Shown: piece after piece, positions 1 to 7,398 of the stretch | Numbering within the stretch: position 1 is the stretch's first letter | Layout of the letters: the number at the start of each line of letters is the position of its first letter | Origin: Chitinivibrionia bacterium | GTDB taxonomy: Bacteria > Krumholzibacteriota > Krumholzibacteriia > WVZY01 | Length of the DNA stretch: 13,355 nucleotides | Direction: 5' to 3' | NCBI GenBank assembly: GCA_016208665.1 | Contig: JACQXT010000130.1 | Span: forward strand, 1 to 13,355 | Notes under the pieces: generated by a model | What the model was told of the DNA's origin: nothing | Database searches by the model: none | What the model saw: the letters and a program-made list of their open reading frames with translations, nothing else | Translations under genes and position numbers: made by a program

Positions 1-810
1 TATGAACTGCATGACGCGCATATCGGAAACGAACGCCACGATCCGAATGGTACGGCCGTCGGTGAGGGCATTGATTCCCATCGGCACGTGGCAACCGCCG
101 CGCAACATATGCAGCACGGTTCTCTCGGCCGATGTCTCCGCTGCCGACCGGGGATCGTTGAGAATGGCGAGAACGGGTTCCATGTCGGGCGCGCCTGAGC
201 GGACCTCGATTCCCAGCGCCCCTTGACCCGCGGCGGGGATCATGTCCTCCGTGTCGAAATACGAGGATATTGTTTCTTCGAGGTCGAGCCGCTTGATGCC
301 TGCCGCCGCCAGGATGATGCCGTCATAGCCGTGCGCCGACATCTTCTGGATCCGCGTCGGCACATTGCCTCGCAGGTCGCGGATTACGATATCAGGCCGG
401 ATCTTCCGCACCTGGGCGCTCCTTCGCGCGCTTCCGGTTGCGACGCAGCCGCTTTGAGGAACGTCGCGCAGCGACTTGAAGCGAGGGGAGAGGAACGCGT
501 CGCGCGGATCCTCGCGGACCGTCACGGCCCCGAGGCGCAGCCCCTCGGGAAGCGTCGTCGGAAGATCCTTCAAGCTATGAACCGCAATATCGATGGAGCC
601 GTCGAGGAGGGCTTGTTCGAGCTCCCTGGTGAAAAGACCTTTGTCGCCGATGGCCGGCAGGGGCCGGTCGAGCACGGCGTCGCCTTTCGTGTCCGTCCCT
701 AGAACCTCGCATCTGAAACGCTCATCGCGCTCGACAGCGGTCTTGACCTCTTCGCTCTGTATCAGCGCGAGTTTGCTCTTTCGCGAGCCGATGCGGATCA
801 GTCTGCTCAT
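1..810 (-). CDS. hemC: Porphobilinogen deaminase (hydroxymethylbilane synthase), 3' end outside window
   Basis: Joins four porphobilinogens into hydroxymethylbilane in the cytosol, an early step of heme, siroheme and corrin synthesis. Translating the minus strand from the ATG at 808-810 gives 270 residues with no stop before the edge, so the C-terminus is missing (full-length enzymes are about 310 residues). Family motifs are in order: GSRKSKLAL near 8-16, DKGLFTREL 56-64, HSLKDLPT 78-85 with the catalytic Asp at 82, the substrate-binding stretch ATGSARRSAQ 124-133, LRGNVPTR 146-153, GQGALGIE 195-202, and GGC at 238-240. Cys240 is the expected attachment point of the dipyrromethane cofactor. 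It starts 21 bases after the ccsA stop, on the same strand, so it is probably cotranscribed. I see no clear Shine-Dalgarno sequence, which may mean translational coupling. Identity is very secure. Confidence 0.96.
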   Translation of the reverse strand, partial: MSRLIRIGSRKSKLALIQSEEVKTAVERDERFRCEVLGTDTKGDAVLDRPLPAIGDKGLFTRELEQALLDGSIDIAVHSLKDLPTTLPEGLRLGAVTVREDPRDAFLSPRFKSLRDVPQSGCVATGSARRSAQVRKIRPDIVIRDLRGNVPTRIQKMSAHGYDGIILAAAGIKRLDLEETISSYFDTEDMIPAAGQGALGIEVRSGAPDMEPVLAILNDPRSAAETSAERTVLHMLRGGCHVPMGINALTDGRTIRIVAFVSDMRVMQFI

Positions 811-831
811 ATGAATTGCAGCGCGCGGCGT

Positions 832-1650
832 CTAACCGTAGGAATGCTGCCCGCCGAGAAAGATGTTGCCGAAAAACGAGAGCATGGTCATGACGAATCC
901 CGCAATTGAAAGCACGGCTGCTCTGTTGCCCTTCCAATTGCGCTGCAGGCGCGCATGAAGGTAGCCCGTGTAAAACAGCCATATGATGAGTGAACCGACT
1001 TCCTTCGGATCCCAGCCCCAGAAGGTGCCCCACGCCTTGTACGCCCATATGGCGCCGGCGAACAAAGCGCCCAGCGTAAAGAGCGGATATCCGATCGATA
1101 CGGCCTTATAGTTTATATCGTCCAGGAGTTCGAGTGACGGGAACATTCTGATGTCTCTTGAGCGCCTCTGCATGGCCGATTTCAGCAGATACATGATGCT
1201 CACGGCGCAGGCGATTGCAAATGCCCCCTCGCCGAGCGCCGCAAGGGACACGTGAATCTTCAGCCAATTGCTCTGCAGCGCCGGCACCAGCTGCTGGTGC
1301 ATTTCCTTCGGCAGGAGCGATGCCGATACGATCAGCACGAGGACGACGAACGATACGAATACCCCGATGATCATCTTCCTGAATCGCAGCAGGAGGAACG
1401 CGAACGAGAGCACCGCCATCCAGGACATGACGGTCGCGTATTCGAACATATTGGAGAACGGGGCGTGGCCCGAAAGCTTCCAGCGAAGAATGATACCGAT
1501 CGTTTGCGGGATGAAACCCAGCAAGAGAAGCGCGGTGCCCAGCGTGCCGAGCAGGCGCTTCTTGAAGGCGAAGTAGAGCGTAAACAGGCCGAATGATAGC
1601 AGATAGCACCAGAAGCTGTACCAGAAGAATACGACATCTGAGGATTGCAC
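832..1650 (-). CDS. ccsA: Cytochrome c assembly protein, WWD family (CcsA/ResC)
   Basis: Membrane subunit of system II cytochrome c maturation; with ResB it moves heme across the membrane and ligates it to CXXCH apocytochromes. The 272-residue product is strongly hydrophobic with about eight membrane segments. It carries the heme-handling WWD motif WGTFWGWDPKE at about 207-217. Histidines lie where the family puts heme ligands: His62 in GHAPFSNMFEY, His133 in WLKIH, and His269 in the C-terminal GGQHSYG. I chose the GTG at 1648-1650 because an AAAGGAG Shine-Dalgarno sits 5 bases upstream. A TTG at 1665 would add five residues and overlap the resB stop, but has no ribosome site. Naming varies: some annotation families call the WWD protein CcsB. 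Confidence 0.93.
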   Translation of the reverse strand: MQSSDVVFFWYSFWCYLLSFGLFTLYFAFKKRLLGTLGTALLLLGFIPQTIGIILRWKLSGHAPFSNMFEYATVMSWMAVLSFAFLLLRFRKMIIGVFVSFVVLVLIVSASLLPKEMHQQLVPALQSNWLKIHVSLAALGEGAFAIACAVSIMYLLKSAMQRRSRDIRMFPSLELLDDINYKAVSIGYPLFTLGALFAGAIWAYKAWGTFWGWDPKEVGSLIIWLFYTGYLHARLQRNWKGNRAAVLSIAGFVMTMLSFFGNIFLGGQHSYG

Positions 1651-1655
1651 GCTGG

Positions 1656-1662
1656 CTCCTTT
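1656..1662 (-). promoter_or_regulatory. Shine-Dalgarno AAAGGAG deciding the ccsA start
   Basis: On the minus strand AAAGGAG lies 5 bases before the GTG at 1648-1650 and overlaps the resB stop region. This favours the GTG over the in-frame TTG at 1663-1665, which would lie upstream of its own ribosome site. Confidence 0.7.
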
Positions 1663-3023
1663 CAATGATCCGCTGTTTCTTGCTTGAATTGCTCCTTGAA
1701 TTTATGGCTGCTCCCCGCGATATGGATTTCATCTTCGCCTCCGGGCCGCCTGGTGAAGGCGACCCACACGAGCCGGTGGTTGAAATAGAAAACGAGAATG
1801 AGGCCGAGGGTCATGACGGCGAACCCGGTCCAGATGAAGGGAGTGCCGGGATTGACGGCAGCCTGGAGGCCCGTATAGTACAGGGGATCGAAGGAGACGA
1901 GCGAAATCCTGAATGGCGCCTCCTCGCTTGAATGAACGGAGGGAAATCGGGCAAATACCCACTGGTGGCCTGCGTTCTCCCCGTCCTTCAGAAATTGAAC
2001 GAGAAACGCGGGGTTGCTGAGCTGCTCCGACTTGGAGATCACCCCTTCGGCCGCTATTTGAAAATCGGCCGCGAAATCGGCAAGTTCGATACTGTATCCG
2101 GTTTGCGGAATCGGCGATGCCGTGCCAAATGCGACGGTGATTGTATCCACGTCCGTTCGGCCGACCGTGGCCGCGGCGACGGTCGCGCTCTTCACTTTGC
2201 GGGGATGAACCCGGTATGAGCTCTGGTAGTAGCTGACCCCGCCGTAACGGAGGGGATGGTTGACTTCGACGCTGCGATCCATGACGAGGTTGCTGTCGGC
2301 GTCGAACACCTTGAGCACCGAGATGTAATCCTTGATCTGCCCGTTCGCGTTGTATTCGATCGTGAAATCGTCCACCTTGACCGAATGAGAGGCGAAGGGA
2401 GCACGTATGAACTCGCCGGGTTCTCCCCACAGAAGCACGGATTTGCCCCATATGCCGGCGATAAGTCCTCCCAAGAAGAGCGCGAGCAACCCCACGTGGC
2501 AGAACAGCGGACCGAGTCTCGATACGGCGTTTCTCTTAGCGAAGAGGAGAGTCCTCTCGGGCTCCATTCTTTCATATATCCGGTAAAAGCGGCGCTTGAG
2601 CAAGCGGGCGGTGAGCGGAAGCGCGATTTCGGCCGGAAGCTTCAGGCGGTGATAATTCTCTTGGCTGGAGAGTCTCGTTTCCTGCCTGAAATCGTCGTTC
2701 GCCCGGATGATCCTCATAATGATGGAAAACCGCTGTATGGAGCACAGCAGTAGACTTATGCAGAGCAGCGTAAGGAGGGAAATAAACCACCACGAATGGT
2801 AAGGAGCGAAGAGCTGGAAAAAGGAATACAGCTTGTATTTCAGAGGATGAGTATGCGTCCTGTAGTGTTCCTCCCAGCCGTAAAAATCGGCCGGGTGATA
2901 ATTCTGGAATATGATTACGAGTATGGAGGCTGCGGCCAGGACGATGAGCACGATTATGGTCAGCCGCATGGACGTAAAGGCATCCATGAATTGCTGTATA
3001 TTTGATTTATTGCTTTTTGGCAT
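1662..3023 (-). CDS. resB: Cytochrome c biogenesis protein ResB (Ccs1)
   Basis: Partner of CcsA in system II cytochrome c maturation; anchors apocytochrome chaperoning on the outer face of the membrane. The 453-residue product has the family layout: membrane segments near 20-42 (MRLTIIVLIVLAAAS...) and 79-97 (WWFISLLTLL...), then a third at about 172-192 beginning CHVGLLALFLGG with a candidate heme-ligand His. A large extracytoplasmic domain follows, and a fourth segment near 395-420 (FIWTGFAVMTLGLILVFYF). ATG at 3021-3023 is preceded by AAGGG about nine bases upstream. Its TGA stop lies 11 bases before the chosen ccsA GTG, so the two are surely one operon. The order resB-ccsA-hemC is a recognisable bacterial heme/cytochrome arrangement, though hemA often sits between ccsA and hemC. 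Confidence 0.93.
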   Translation of the reverse strand: MPKSNKSNIQQFMDAFTSMRLTIIVLIVLAAASILVIIFQNYHPADFYGWEEHYRTHTHPLKYKLYSFFQLFAPYHSWWFISLLTLLCISLLLCSIQRFSIIMRIIRANDDFRQETRLSSQENYHRLKLPAEIALPLTARLLKRRFYRIYERMEPERTLLFAKRNAVSRLGPLFCHVGLLALFLGGLIAGIWGKSVLLWGEPGEFIRAPFASHSVKVDDFTIEYNANGQIKDYISVLKVFDADSNLVMDRSVEVNHPLRYGGVSYYQSSYRVHPRKVKSATVAAATVGRTDVDTITVAFGTASPIPQTGYSIELADFAADFQIAAEGVISKSEQLSNPAFLVQFLKDGENAGHQWVFARFPSVHSSEEAPFRISLVSFDPLYYTGLQAAVNPGTPFIWTGFAVMTLGLILVFYFNHRLVWVAFTRRPGGEDEIHIAGSSHKFKEQFKQETADH

Positions 3024-3118
3024 GCTCTAGATCCCTTACCTGATTCGGTATGTTTCGTATTTCGTATATTGAATAATAAATAGAACTTTCAGTAACCGCC
3101 GGTGTGTAATTTCGAAAT

Positions 3119-3147
3119 AAGATATAACGAATCCGGAAAAATCACAA
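3119..3147 (-). promoter_or_regulatory. Weak candidate sigma70 promoter for resB operon
   Basis: On the minus strand TTGTGA and TATCTT are separated by 17 bases, each 4 of 6 to consensus, about 95 bases before the resB ATG. The region is AT-rich, so chance matches are likely. Confidence 0.3.
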
Positions 3148-3197
3148 GTGCTATTTAGGCGGAACGGCTCGCATATGGCTGTCCCCATAATGGTAAC

Positions 3198-3226
3198 TTG
3201 ACAAATCGGGTGCTAAAATATATATA
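3198..3226 (+). promoter_or_regulatory. Sigma70-type promoter of the tetraheme cytochrome gene
   Basis: A perfect TTGACA (3198-3203), a 17-base spacer and TATATA (3221-3226) precede the cytochrome ATG by about 64 bases. The TTG of this -35 box opens an in-frame extension, but it is promoter DNA, not a start codon. Confidence 0.75.
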
Positions 3227-3290
3227 TGGGAAAATAGAGGTCTCAATAAATCAGGGAGTAAACTGCAGGCGTTTCCAAGGAGGCTGGAGA

Positions 3291-3860
3291 ATGAGAAAAT
3301 TGCTCGCTCTGTTCGGCGTAACGCTGGCGTTGTGGCTATGTGCGACATCGGGCGCCCGTTCCGAACCGGAACAGTTTGCGTATGTCGGTCCCGAAAAGTG
3401 CAAGATGTGCCACAGCACGGCGAAGGCGGGAGAGCAGTATAGAATCTGGTCGGAAGGCCCGCATGCCAAGGCATACGCCGCGCTCGCATCGGAGAATGCC
3501 AAAAAGGTAGCAAAGGGCTTGGGCATAGAAGATCCTCAGAAGAGCGAAAAGTGCCTGAAGTGCCACGTGCCAACGGCGGCGGTCAAGGCAGAGCTGAAGA
3601 GCCCCAAATGGAATATTGCGGAAGGTATTACGTGCGAAGATTGCCACGGCCCCGGAAGCGCCTATCAGAAAATGACGGTCATGAAAGCAATTACGGCCGG
3701 AACGGAGAAAGGCGAAACATACGGACTCTTGACCTCAGGCGAGGCTGCCTGCAAAAAATGCCATAATGAGGAGAGCCCGACATTCGACAAGACGAAGCCG
3801 TTCAACTTCAAAGAGAGGTACGCAAAGATCGCTCATCCGAAGCCGAAGGCGGCTCAATAG
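3291..3860 (+). CDS. Periplasmic tetraheme cytochrome c, cytochrome c554-like
   Basis: Secreted electron carrier with four c-type hemes. The 189-residue product starts at ATG 3291, behind an AAGGAGG Shine-Dalgarno (3277-3283). It begins with a signal peptide (MRKLLALFGVTLALWLCATSGARS). Heme motifs are CKMCH 37-41, CLKCH 88-92, CEDCH 115-119 and CKKCH 154-158. The phrase WSEGPHAKAY (53-62) and the His at 182 could supply distal ligands. Heme spacing and the EDCHGPGSAY segment resemble the cytochrome c554 family, known from nitrifiers and many anaerobic respirers; this assignment is by recognition only. It has its own promoter and terminator, so it is monocistronic, and it diverges from the resB-ccsA operon whose products would mature it. 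Redox partner unknown. Confidence 0.88.
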   Translation: MRKLLALFGVTLALWLCATSGARSEPEQFAYVGPEKCKMCHSTAKAGEQYRIWSEGPHAKAYAALASENAKKVAKGLGIEDPQKSEKCLKCHVPTAAVKAELKSPKWNIAEGITCEDCHGPGSAYQKMTVMKAITAGTEKGETYGLLTSGEAACKKCHNEESPTFDKTKPFNFKERYAKIAHPKPKAAQ

Positions 3861-3913
3861 AAGCATCGTGCGGCTTCCCGGAAGCCGTGTGTGCCGAAAT
3901 CAGCGGACAGAAC

Positions 3914-3982
3914 ACCCTTCACCGCAGAGGCAGCGAATCAGCGAAACGCGATTCGTGCCCGGCGGTGAAGGGTTTTTTTTTT
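3914..3982 (+). terminator. Strong rho-independent terminator after the cytochrome gene
   Basis: A perfect 12-bp stem (ACCCTTCACCGC at 3914-3925 with GCGGTGAAGGGT at 3962-3973) runs into a tract of ten T's (3973-3982). Nested inside is a second hairpin, CGAATC-A-GCG / CGC-GATTCG (3934-3955), giving a compound structure. It ends about 120 bases past the cytochrome stop. I see no gene from 3983 to the next promoter at 4153. Confidence 0.92.
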
Positions 3983-4152
3983 CTATGGATTCATCCGCTC
4001 GGCGTGCGAACGATTATGTTAACTAGGCGATAAACAAAAGCGCTGCCGCTCAACTCAGAATGGCCGCTATACTTGATTCCACAAAGGTATGCCGCAGATC
4101 ATGCTCTATGTTCTGCGCAGTCCGTTTTTATCGGCAACCGCCCGCATAGCTC

Positions 4153-4181
4153 TTGATTTTTTCAACATTTCTTGCTACAAA
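4153..4181 (+). promoter_or_regulatory. Candidate promoter for the DUF2203 gene
   Basis: TTGATT (4153-4158), a 17-base spacer and an extended -10 TGC-TACAAA (4174-4181). The leader of about 90 bases contains a GGTGAA/TTCACC hairpin (4202-4224). Boxes are imperfect (4 of 6 each). Confidence 0.45.
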
Positions 4182-4276
4182 TAGAGTGTAAGGGCAAGAA
4201 AGGTGAAGTCGTCGGACGTTCACCGGGCTAAATTCACCGGATGGAATCTGTTTGCATCGGTATGCAAGGAGGTTCT

Positions 4277-4609
4277 ATGAACCCCAAGTTCTTCAGCATC
4301 GAAGAAGCTGACAGGCTCATAGGATTTTTTGAACGAACCCTCGACCGCATCAAGAAGAACAAGCAGGTATTTCTCTGGCTCCATGAGGAAATCGCCATTC
4401 TGACCCTGATTGTCGAGTGCGGATCCTCGAAAAGCAACCCCGACACGAAGGTTCTCGAAGAGAAACGGAAGCAACACGATTTTCTTGCCGAGGAAATCAA
4501 GAAAGACATCTCCGCAATAACGGACAAGGGATGCATCCTTAGAGACGTGGACAGGGGAGTGATCGACTTTTATGCGATCATGGACGAGTCGGTCGTGTTC
4601 CTCTGCTGA
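4277..4609 (+). CDS. DUF2203 family protein, stopped by TGA at a conserved Trp position
   Basis: Small cytosolic protein of unknown function. ATG 4277 has an AAGGAGG Shine-Dalgarno 4 bases upstream (4266-4272), so the longer frame from 4241 is not used. The first 110 residues show the family's features: N-terminal FFSIEEADRLIGFFERTL, a helical and probably coiled-coil middle, and the GCILRDVDRGVIDFYA segment. Family members then read LCW...GE...WH...GFxGRxP. Here the frame reads VVFLC, then TGA, then QKGEDAVLYWH and GFKGRQPL. The TGA thus replaces the Trp codon and removes the conserved tail. Neighbouring genes use TGA as a real stop, so general recoding is unlikely. It may be a nonsense mutation, a consensus error, or (least likely) readthrough. 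Confidence 0.8.
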   Translation: MNPKFFSIEEADRLIGFFERTLDRIKKNKQVFLWLHEEIAILTLIVECGSSKSNPDTKVLEEKRKQHDFLAEEIKKDISAITDKGCILRDVDRGVIDFYAIMDESVVFLC

Positions 4610-4699
4610 CAGAAGGGCGAAGACGCGGTGCTGTACTGGCATCCCATCCAGACCGGTTTCAAGGGCAGGCAGCCGCTCGTGCGATCGCCGTCTGCATGA
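4607..4699 (+). other. In-frame TGA and untranslated conserved C-terminal tail of DUF2203
   Basis: After the TGA (4607-4609) the same frame stays open for 29 codons to a second TGA at 4697-4699. It encodes WHPIQTGFKGRQPL, the most conserved part of the family. With the stop read as Trp the protein would be 140 residues, close to the normal family size. Confidence 0.8.
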
Positions 4700-4748
4700 G
4701 CTTCGGGCCGGAATAGCATAAAGCGCGCGCGTGCGCGCCGCGCCGGGA

Positions 4749-4955
4749 TCAGCGAACGAGCTTGAATGCGACTTTCAGCTTGATCTGAAATTCGACGACT
4801 TTCCCGTCATCCACTCTGCCGCGCTGCTCGATAACCTCGAACCACGCCATGTCGTGAATCGTCTTCGATGCTTCCGTGATGGCGCTCGCTGCGGCGTCTT
4901 CGTAACTTTGTTTGCTCGTGCCGACCAGTTCGATCACTTTGTATGTCTGAGCCAT
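4749..4955 (-). CDS. Dodecin family flavin-binding protein
   Basis: Small flavin-storage protein that assembles as a hollow dodecamer and binds riboflavin, FMN or FAD. The 68-residue product matches the family along its length: YKVIELVGTSKQSYEDA at the N-terminus, an AITEASKTIHDMAWFEV helix and strand, then RGRVDDGKVVEFQIKLKVAFKL. Trp38 in MAWFEV is the residue expected to stack on the flavin ring. The ATG at 4953-4955 follows GGAAAGGAG by 6 bases. A longer frame reaching upstream to 5195 overlaps ETF-QO and is not real. It lies 17 bases after the ETF-QO stop, so the two are probably cotranscribed; buffering free flavin beside a flavoenzyme is a sensible pairing. Confidence 0.93.
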   Translation of the reverse strand: MAQTYKVIELVGTSKQSYEDAAASAITEASKTIHDMAWFEVIEQRGRVDDGKVVEFQIKLKVAFKLVR

Positions 4956-4972
4956 AACCGTCTCCTTTCCCG

Positions 4973-6661
4973 CTACATAACGGTGTAGTTGGGACCGCCA
5001 CCGCCTTCGGGAGGGGTCCACCGGATATTGTCGAGAGGACATTTGATATCGCACGTCTGGCAGTGGACGCAATTCGTGAAATTGATCTGAAGGCGGTATG
5101 AACCGTCGTCTTCGCTTCGAATCATTTCGTACACCTGCGCGGGGCAAAACCGGTTGCAGGGGTACTTGTACGAGCCGATGCATTTCTCGATGCATGCGGC
5201 CGGATCCACGATCTTGAGGTGGGGCGGCTGGTCCTCGTTGTGAAGAGTTCCCGAATTGTACACATGCGCCAGCTTGTCGAGAACATAGCTCCCGTCCGCA
5301 GGAATGGGAGAAGGTATTTCCGCATCGCGCCCATGGTATTCTCGAACGCTTTTCATAGCGGTATAGTCTTCGGATATGCCCGCATAGGAGAGAAGGTCCC
5401 TGCCGCCGGTCGCCTGCTGCACGCCGAGATGGAGGGCGCCCCGCGGGATTCCGAGAGAGAGCGCGCGGTGAAAGTGTCGGGATGCGCGAAGTGCGGATCC
5501 GACATAGCTCGAGCGAACGTTCTCTTCGTACGATGCAAGCGCCGATTCGGAATAATCCTGCGAAAGCAGGGCATGAAAAATCGTTTCCGCAGCGAGCATG
5601 CCTGATTTCATGGCGAGGTGGACGCCTTTAAGATGTTTCATATCGAGGAGGGAGGCGGCTTCTCCGATCAGGAGGGCGCCGTCCGTGAACAGCCGGGGCA
5701 TGCTGAAATACCCGCCTGCGTTCAACACCTTGGCGCCGTAATGGGTGCTCTTGCCGCCGGAGAGAAGTTTCCGTATGAACGGATGGAGCTTGAACTCCTG
5801 CAGAAGACGGTGTGGATGGATGAGCGGGTCGTGATAATCGAGCGGAACTACAAGACCGACGCATATCAGGTTGTCGCCCATGTTGTACAGAAAGGTGCCG
5901 CCTACGCAATCGCGCCGCAGCGGATATCCGAGGGTGTGGATGACCCTGCCCTCGTCGACGCTTCCGGGCGGCATCTCGAATACTTCCTTCACTCCGGTTT
6001 CGAACACCGGGACCGGTTTGCCCCGGAGAAGATTCCTCTTCTTGATAAGCTGTTTGGAAAGATATCCGCGCGGCCCATCTCCAAAAACCGTAATCTTGGC
6101 GCGGAGGTCGATGCCGGGTTCGAAGTTGCTTTTCGGCTGTCCTGACGGATCGATCCCCTTGTCGCCCGTTCGAACGCCGGCGATGCGGGGACCGTCCTCG
6201 AGAATTTCGACGCCCGCAAAGCCGGGGAAAATATTGACGCCGGCGCCTTCGGCGAGCCCGGCCAGCCAGCGGTTGAATTTCGCAAGCGAGATGATCAGCT
6301 TTCCGTGGTTGGACATTGATGGAGGCAGGTAGGGGAGTTTATAGGAAGAGCGAGCCGTCAGGTAATAGACCGCATCGCTCGTCACCGTTTTTTCGATCGG
6401 GCAAGCCTTCGATTCGTAATCCGGAACAAGCTCACGAAGCGCCGCGGGATCCATGACGGCGCCCGAAAATCCATGCGCGCCGACCTCGCCTGCCTTGTCG
6501 ATGAGCGCAATCATCGGATCGAGAGGCGTACGGCCCTGTTCTGGCGCCGCGGCGTTGTGCCGGGCCAGAAGCCGGGCGAGATGATAAGCGCCGGACAGAG
6601 ACGCCGGGCCGCCGCCGACGAACAGAACATCGACTTCAAGTACCTCTTTTTCTGCAGTCAT
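4973..6661 (-). CDS. Electron transfer flavoprotein-ubiquinone oxidoreductase (ETF-QO)
   Basis: Membrane-associated FAD/[4Fe-4S] enzyme that takes electrons from ETF and reduces the quinone pool. The 562-residue product is full length. It has an N-terminal FAD dinucleotide site VDVLFVGGGPASLSGAYHLA (about 10-29) and VFGDGPRGYLSKQL in the middle. The diagnostic C-terminus has RFCPAQVYE (Cys506), then CVHCQTCDIKCP (Cys531, 534, 537), and ends PPEGGGGPNY. The expected cluster ligands are Cys506, 531, 534 and 537. Unusually, the normal Asp of the DIKDP phrase is Cys541, giving a complete CxxCxxCxxxCP motif. ATG 6659-6661 follows GGGAGAG closely. No etfAB or acyl-CoA dehydrogenase is visible here. 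It heads an operon with dodecin. FixC is a relative, but the fused ferredoxin-like tail fits ETF-QO. Confidence 0.95.
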   Translation of the reverse strand: MTAEKEVLEVDVLFVGGGPASLSGAYHLARLLARHNAAAPEQGRTPLDPMIALIDKAGEVGAHGFSGAVMDPAALRELVPDYESKACPIEKTVTSDAVYYLTARSSYKLPYLPPSMSNHGKLIISLAKFNRWLAGLAEGAGVNIFPGFAGVEILEDGPRIAGVRTGDKGIDPSGQPKSNFEPGIDLRAKITVFGDGPRGYLSKQLIKKRNLLRGKPVPVFETGVKEVFEMPPGSVDEGRVIHTLGYPLRRDCVGGTFLYNMGDNLICVGLVVPLDYHDPLIHPHRLLQEFKLHPFIRKLLSGGKSTHYGAKVLNAGGYFSMPRLFTDGALLIGEAASLLDMKHLKGVHLAMKSGMLAAETIFHALLSQDYSESALASYEENVRSSYVGSALRASRHFHRALSLGIPRGALHLGVQQATGGRDLLSYAGISEDYTAMKSVREYHGRDAEIPSPIPADGSYVLDKLAHVYNSGTLHNEDQPPHLKIVDPAACIEKCIGSYKYPCNRFCPAQVYEMIRSEDDGSYRLQINFTNCVHCQTCDIKCPLDNIRWTPPEGGGGPNYTVM

Positions 6662-6702
6662 ATTCTCTCCCGTATGTAAGCGAATTAAAACACGTATCCG
6701 GA

Positions 6703-6731
6703 ATTATAGATAATGCGGGAGCCGAGGTCAA
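6703..6731 (-). promoter_or_regulatory. Near-consensus sigma70 promoter for the ETF-QO/dodecin operon
   Basis: On the minus strand TTGACC, a 17-base spacer and a perfect TATAAT. The predicted start is near 6696, giving a leader of about 35 bases before the ETF-QO ATG. Confidence 0.82.
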
Positions 6732-6867
6732 AGAATTACGTGGAGCAACAGCCGACGAATCGATGCGCCTCCGCAGGAAGCGCTTGACTTCGCATGGAGA
6801 AGCGGCTACCCTGAATTGCCGTCGCCGGGGCGTTTGAAGCGGAATGCCGGCGGAACAGGTAAACGCT

Positions 6868-7398
6868 ATGACGAAAATAATATCCCCCCCGTTTGCAACC
6901 AAGAAGTCCCTGTGGGAACGCGTGTACGTATTGGAGATTCTGAGGGGACTTTTCATAACCATCGGTCATCTTCTTTCGAACATGGGAGGACTCGGGAAGG
7001 GCCGCGTCGGGATGACCTGGCAATATCCGGAGACGCCGAAGCCTATTGACAATATGTGGAAGGGAGAGCACCGGCTCATGCTCCGGGAGGACGGCCGCCC
7101 GCGATGCGTAGCGTGCCAGTGTTGTGCGACCGCCTGCCCGGCGGTATGCATAGAAATCGTAGGCGCGGATTACGGCGTTGCGGGCGTCGAGAAGTATCCC
7201 GCCGTGTTCAATATCGACATCCTTCAGTGCGTGTTTTGCGGCATGTGCGTCGAAGCCTGCCCGTGCGACGCAATACGCATGGATTCGCAGAAGTTCGTAG
7301 GGGCCGTCTACGAAGGTCCGAGCCGGATCCTCGACATCGACTACCTGCTCAACAACCACCCTGAACACAAGTCCAAGGTCAGCGAGCGGATCTACTGA
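6868..7398 (+). CDS. NuoI-like ferredoxin with two [4Fe-4S] clusters (complex I subunit I family), orphan
   Basis: Family members carry two [4Fe-4S] clusters that pass electrons through the peripheral arm of complex I. The 176-residue product has the NuoI-type amphipathic N-terminus (LWERVYVLEILRGLFITIGHL, residues 15-35). Two ligand sets follow: Cys80/83/86/90 (CVACQCCATACP) and Cys121/124/127/131 (CVFCGMCVEACP), the second continuing CDAIRMDS as in NuoI. No other nuo gene is in the window. Neighbours are ETF-QO (divergent) and a GlcD-type oxidase (convergent, 7-base overlap of 3' ends). That suggests a stand-alone electron carrier, though a scattered nuo operon is possible. Extra cysteines occur at 85, 94 and 133. 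Start: ATG 6868 is preferred because similarity begins there; ATG 6844 adds 8 residues and neither has a strong ribosome site. Confidence 0.88.
   Translation: MTKIISPPFATKKSLWERVYVLEILRGLFITIGHLLSNMGGLGKGRVGMTWQYPETPKPIDNMWKGEHRLMLREDGRPRCVACQCCATACPAVCIEIVGADYGVAGVEKYPAVFNIDILQCVFCGMCVEACPCDAIRMDSQKFVGAVYEGPSRILDIDYLLNNHPEHKSKVSERIY

Noticed and set aside
3198..3290. N-terminal extension of the cytochrome from a TTG
   Set aside because: The TTG is part of a TTGACA -35 box, and a signal peptide and Shine-Dalgarno mark ATG 3291 as the start.
4607..4660. Selenocysteine insertion at the DUF2203 TGA
   Set aside because: Homologs have Trp, not Cys, at this position, and only 3-bp hairpins are visible downstream of the TGA.
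6765..6783. Hairpin GCGCCTCC/GGAAGCGC as a terminator or tRNA piece
   Set aside because: No T tract, one mismatch, and no tRNA-like arms around it.
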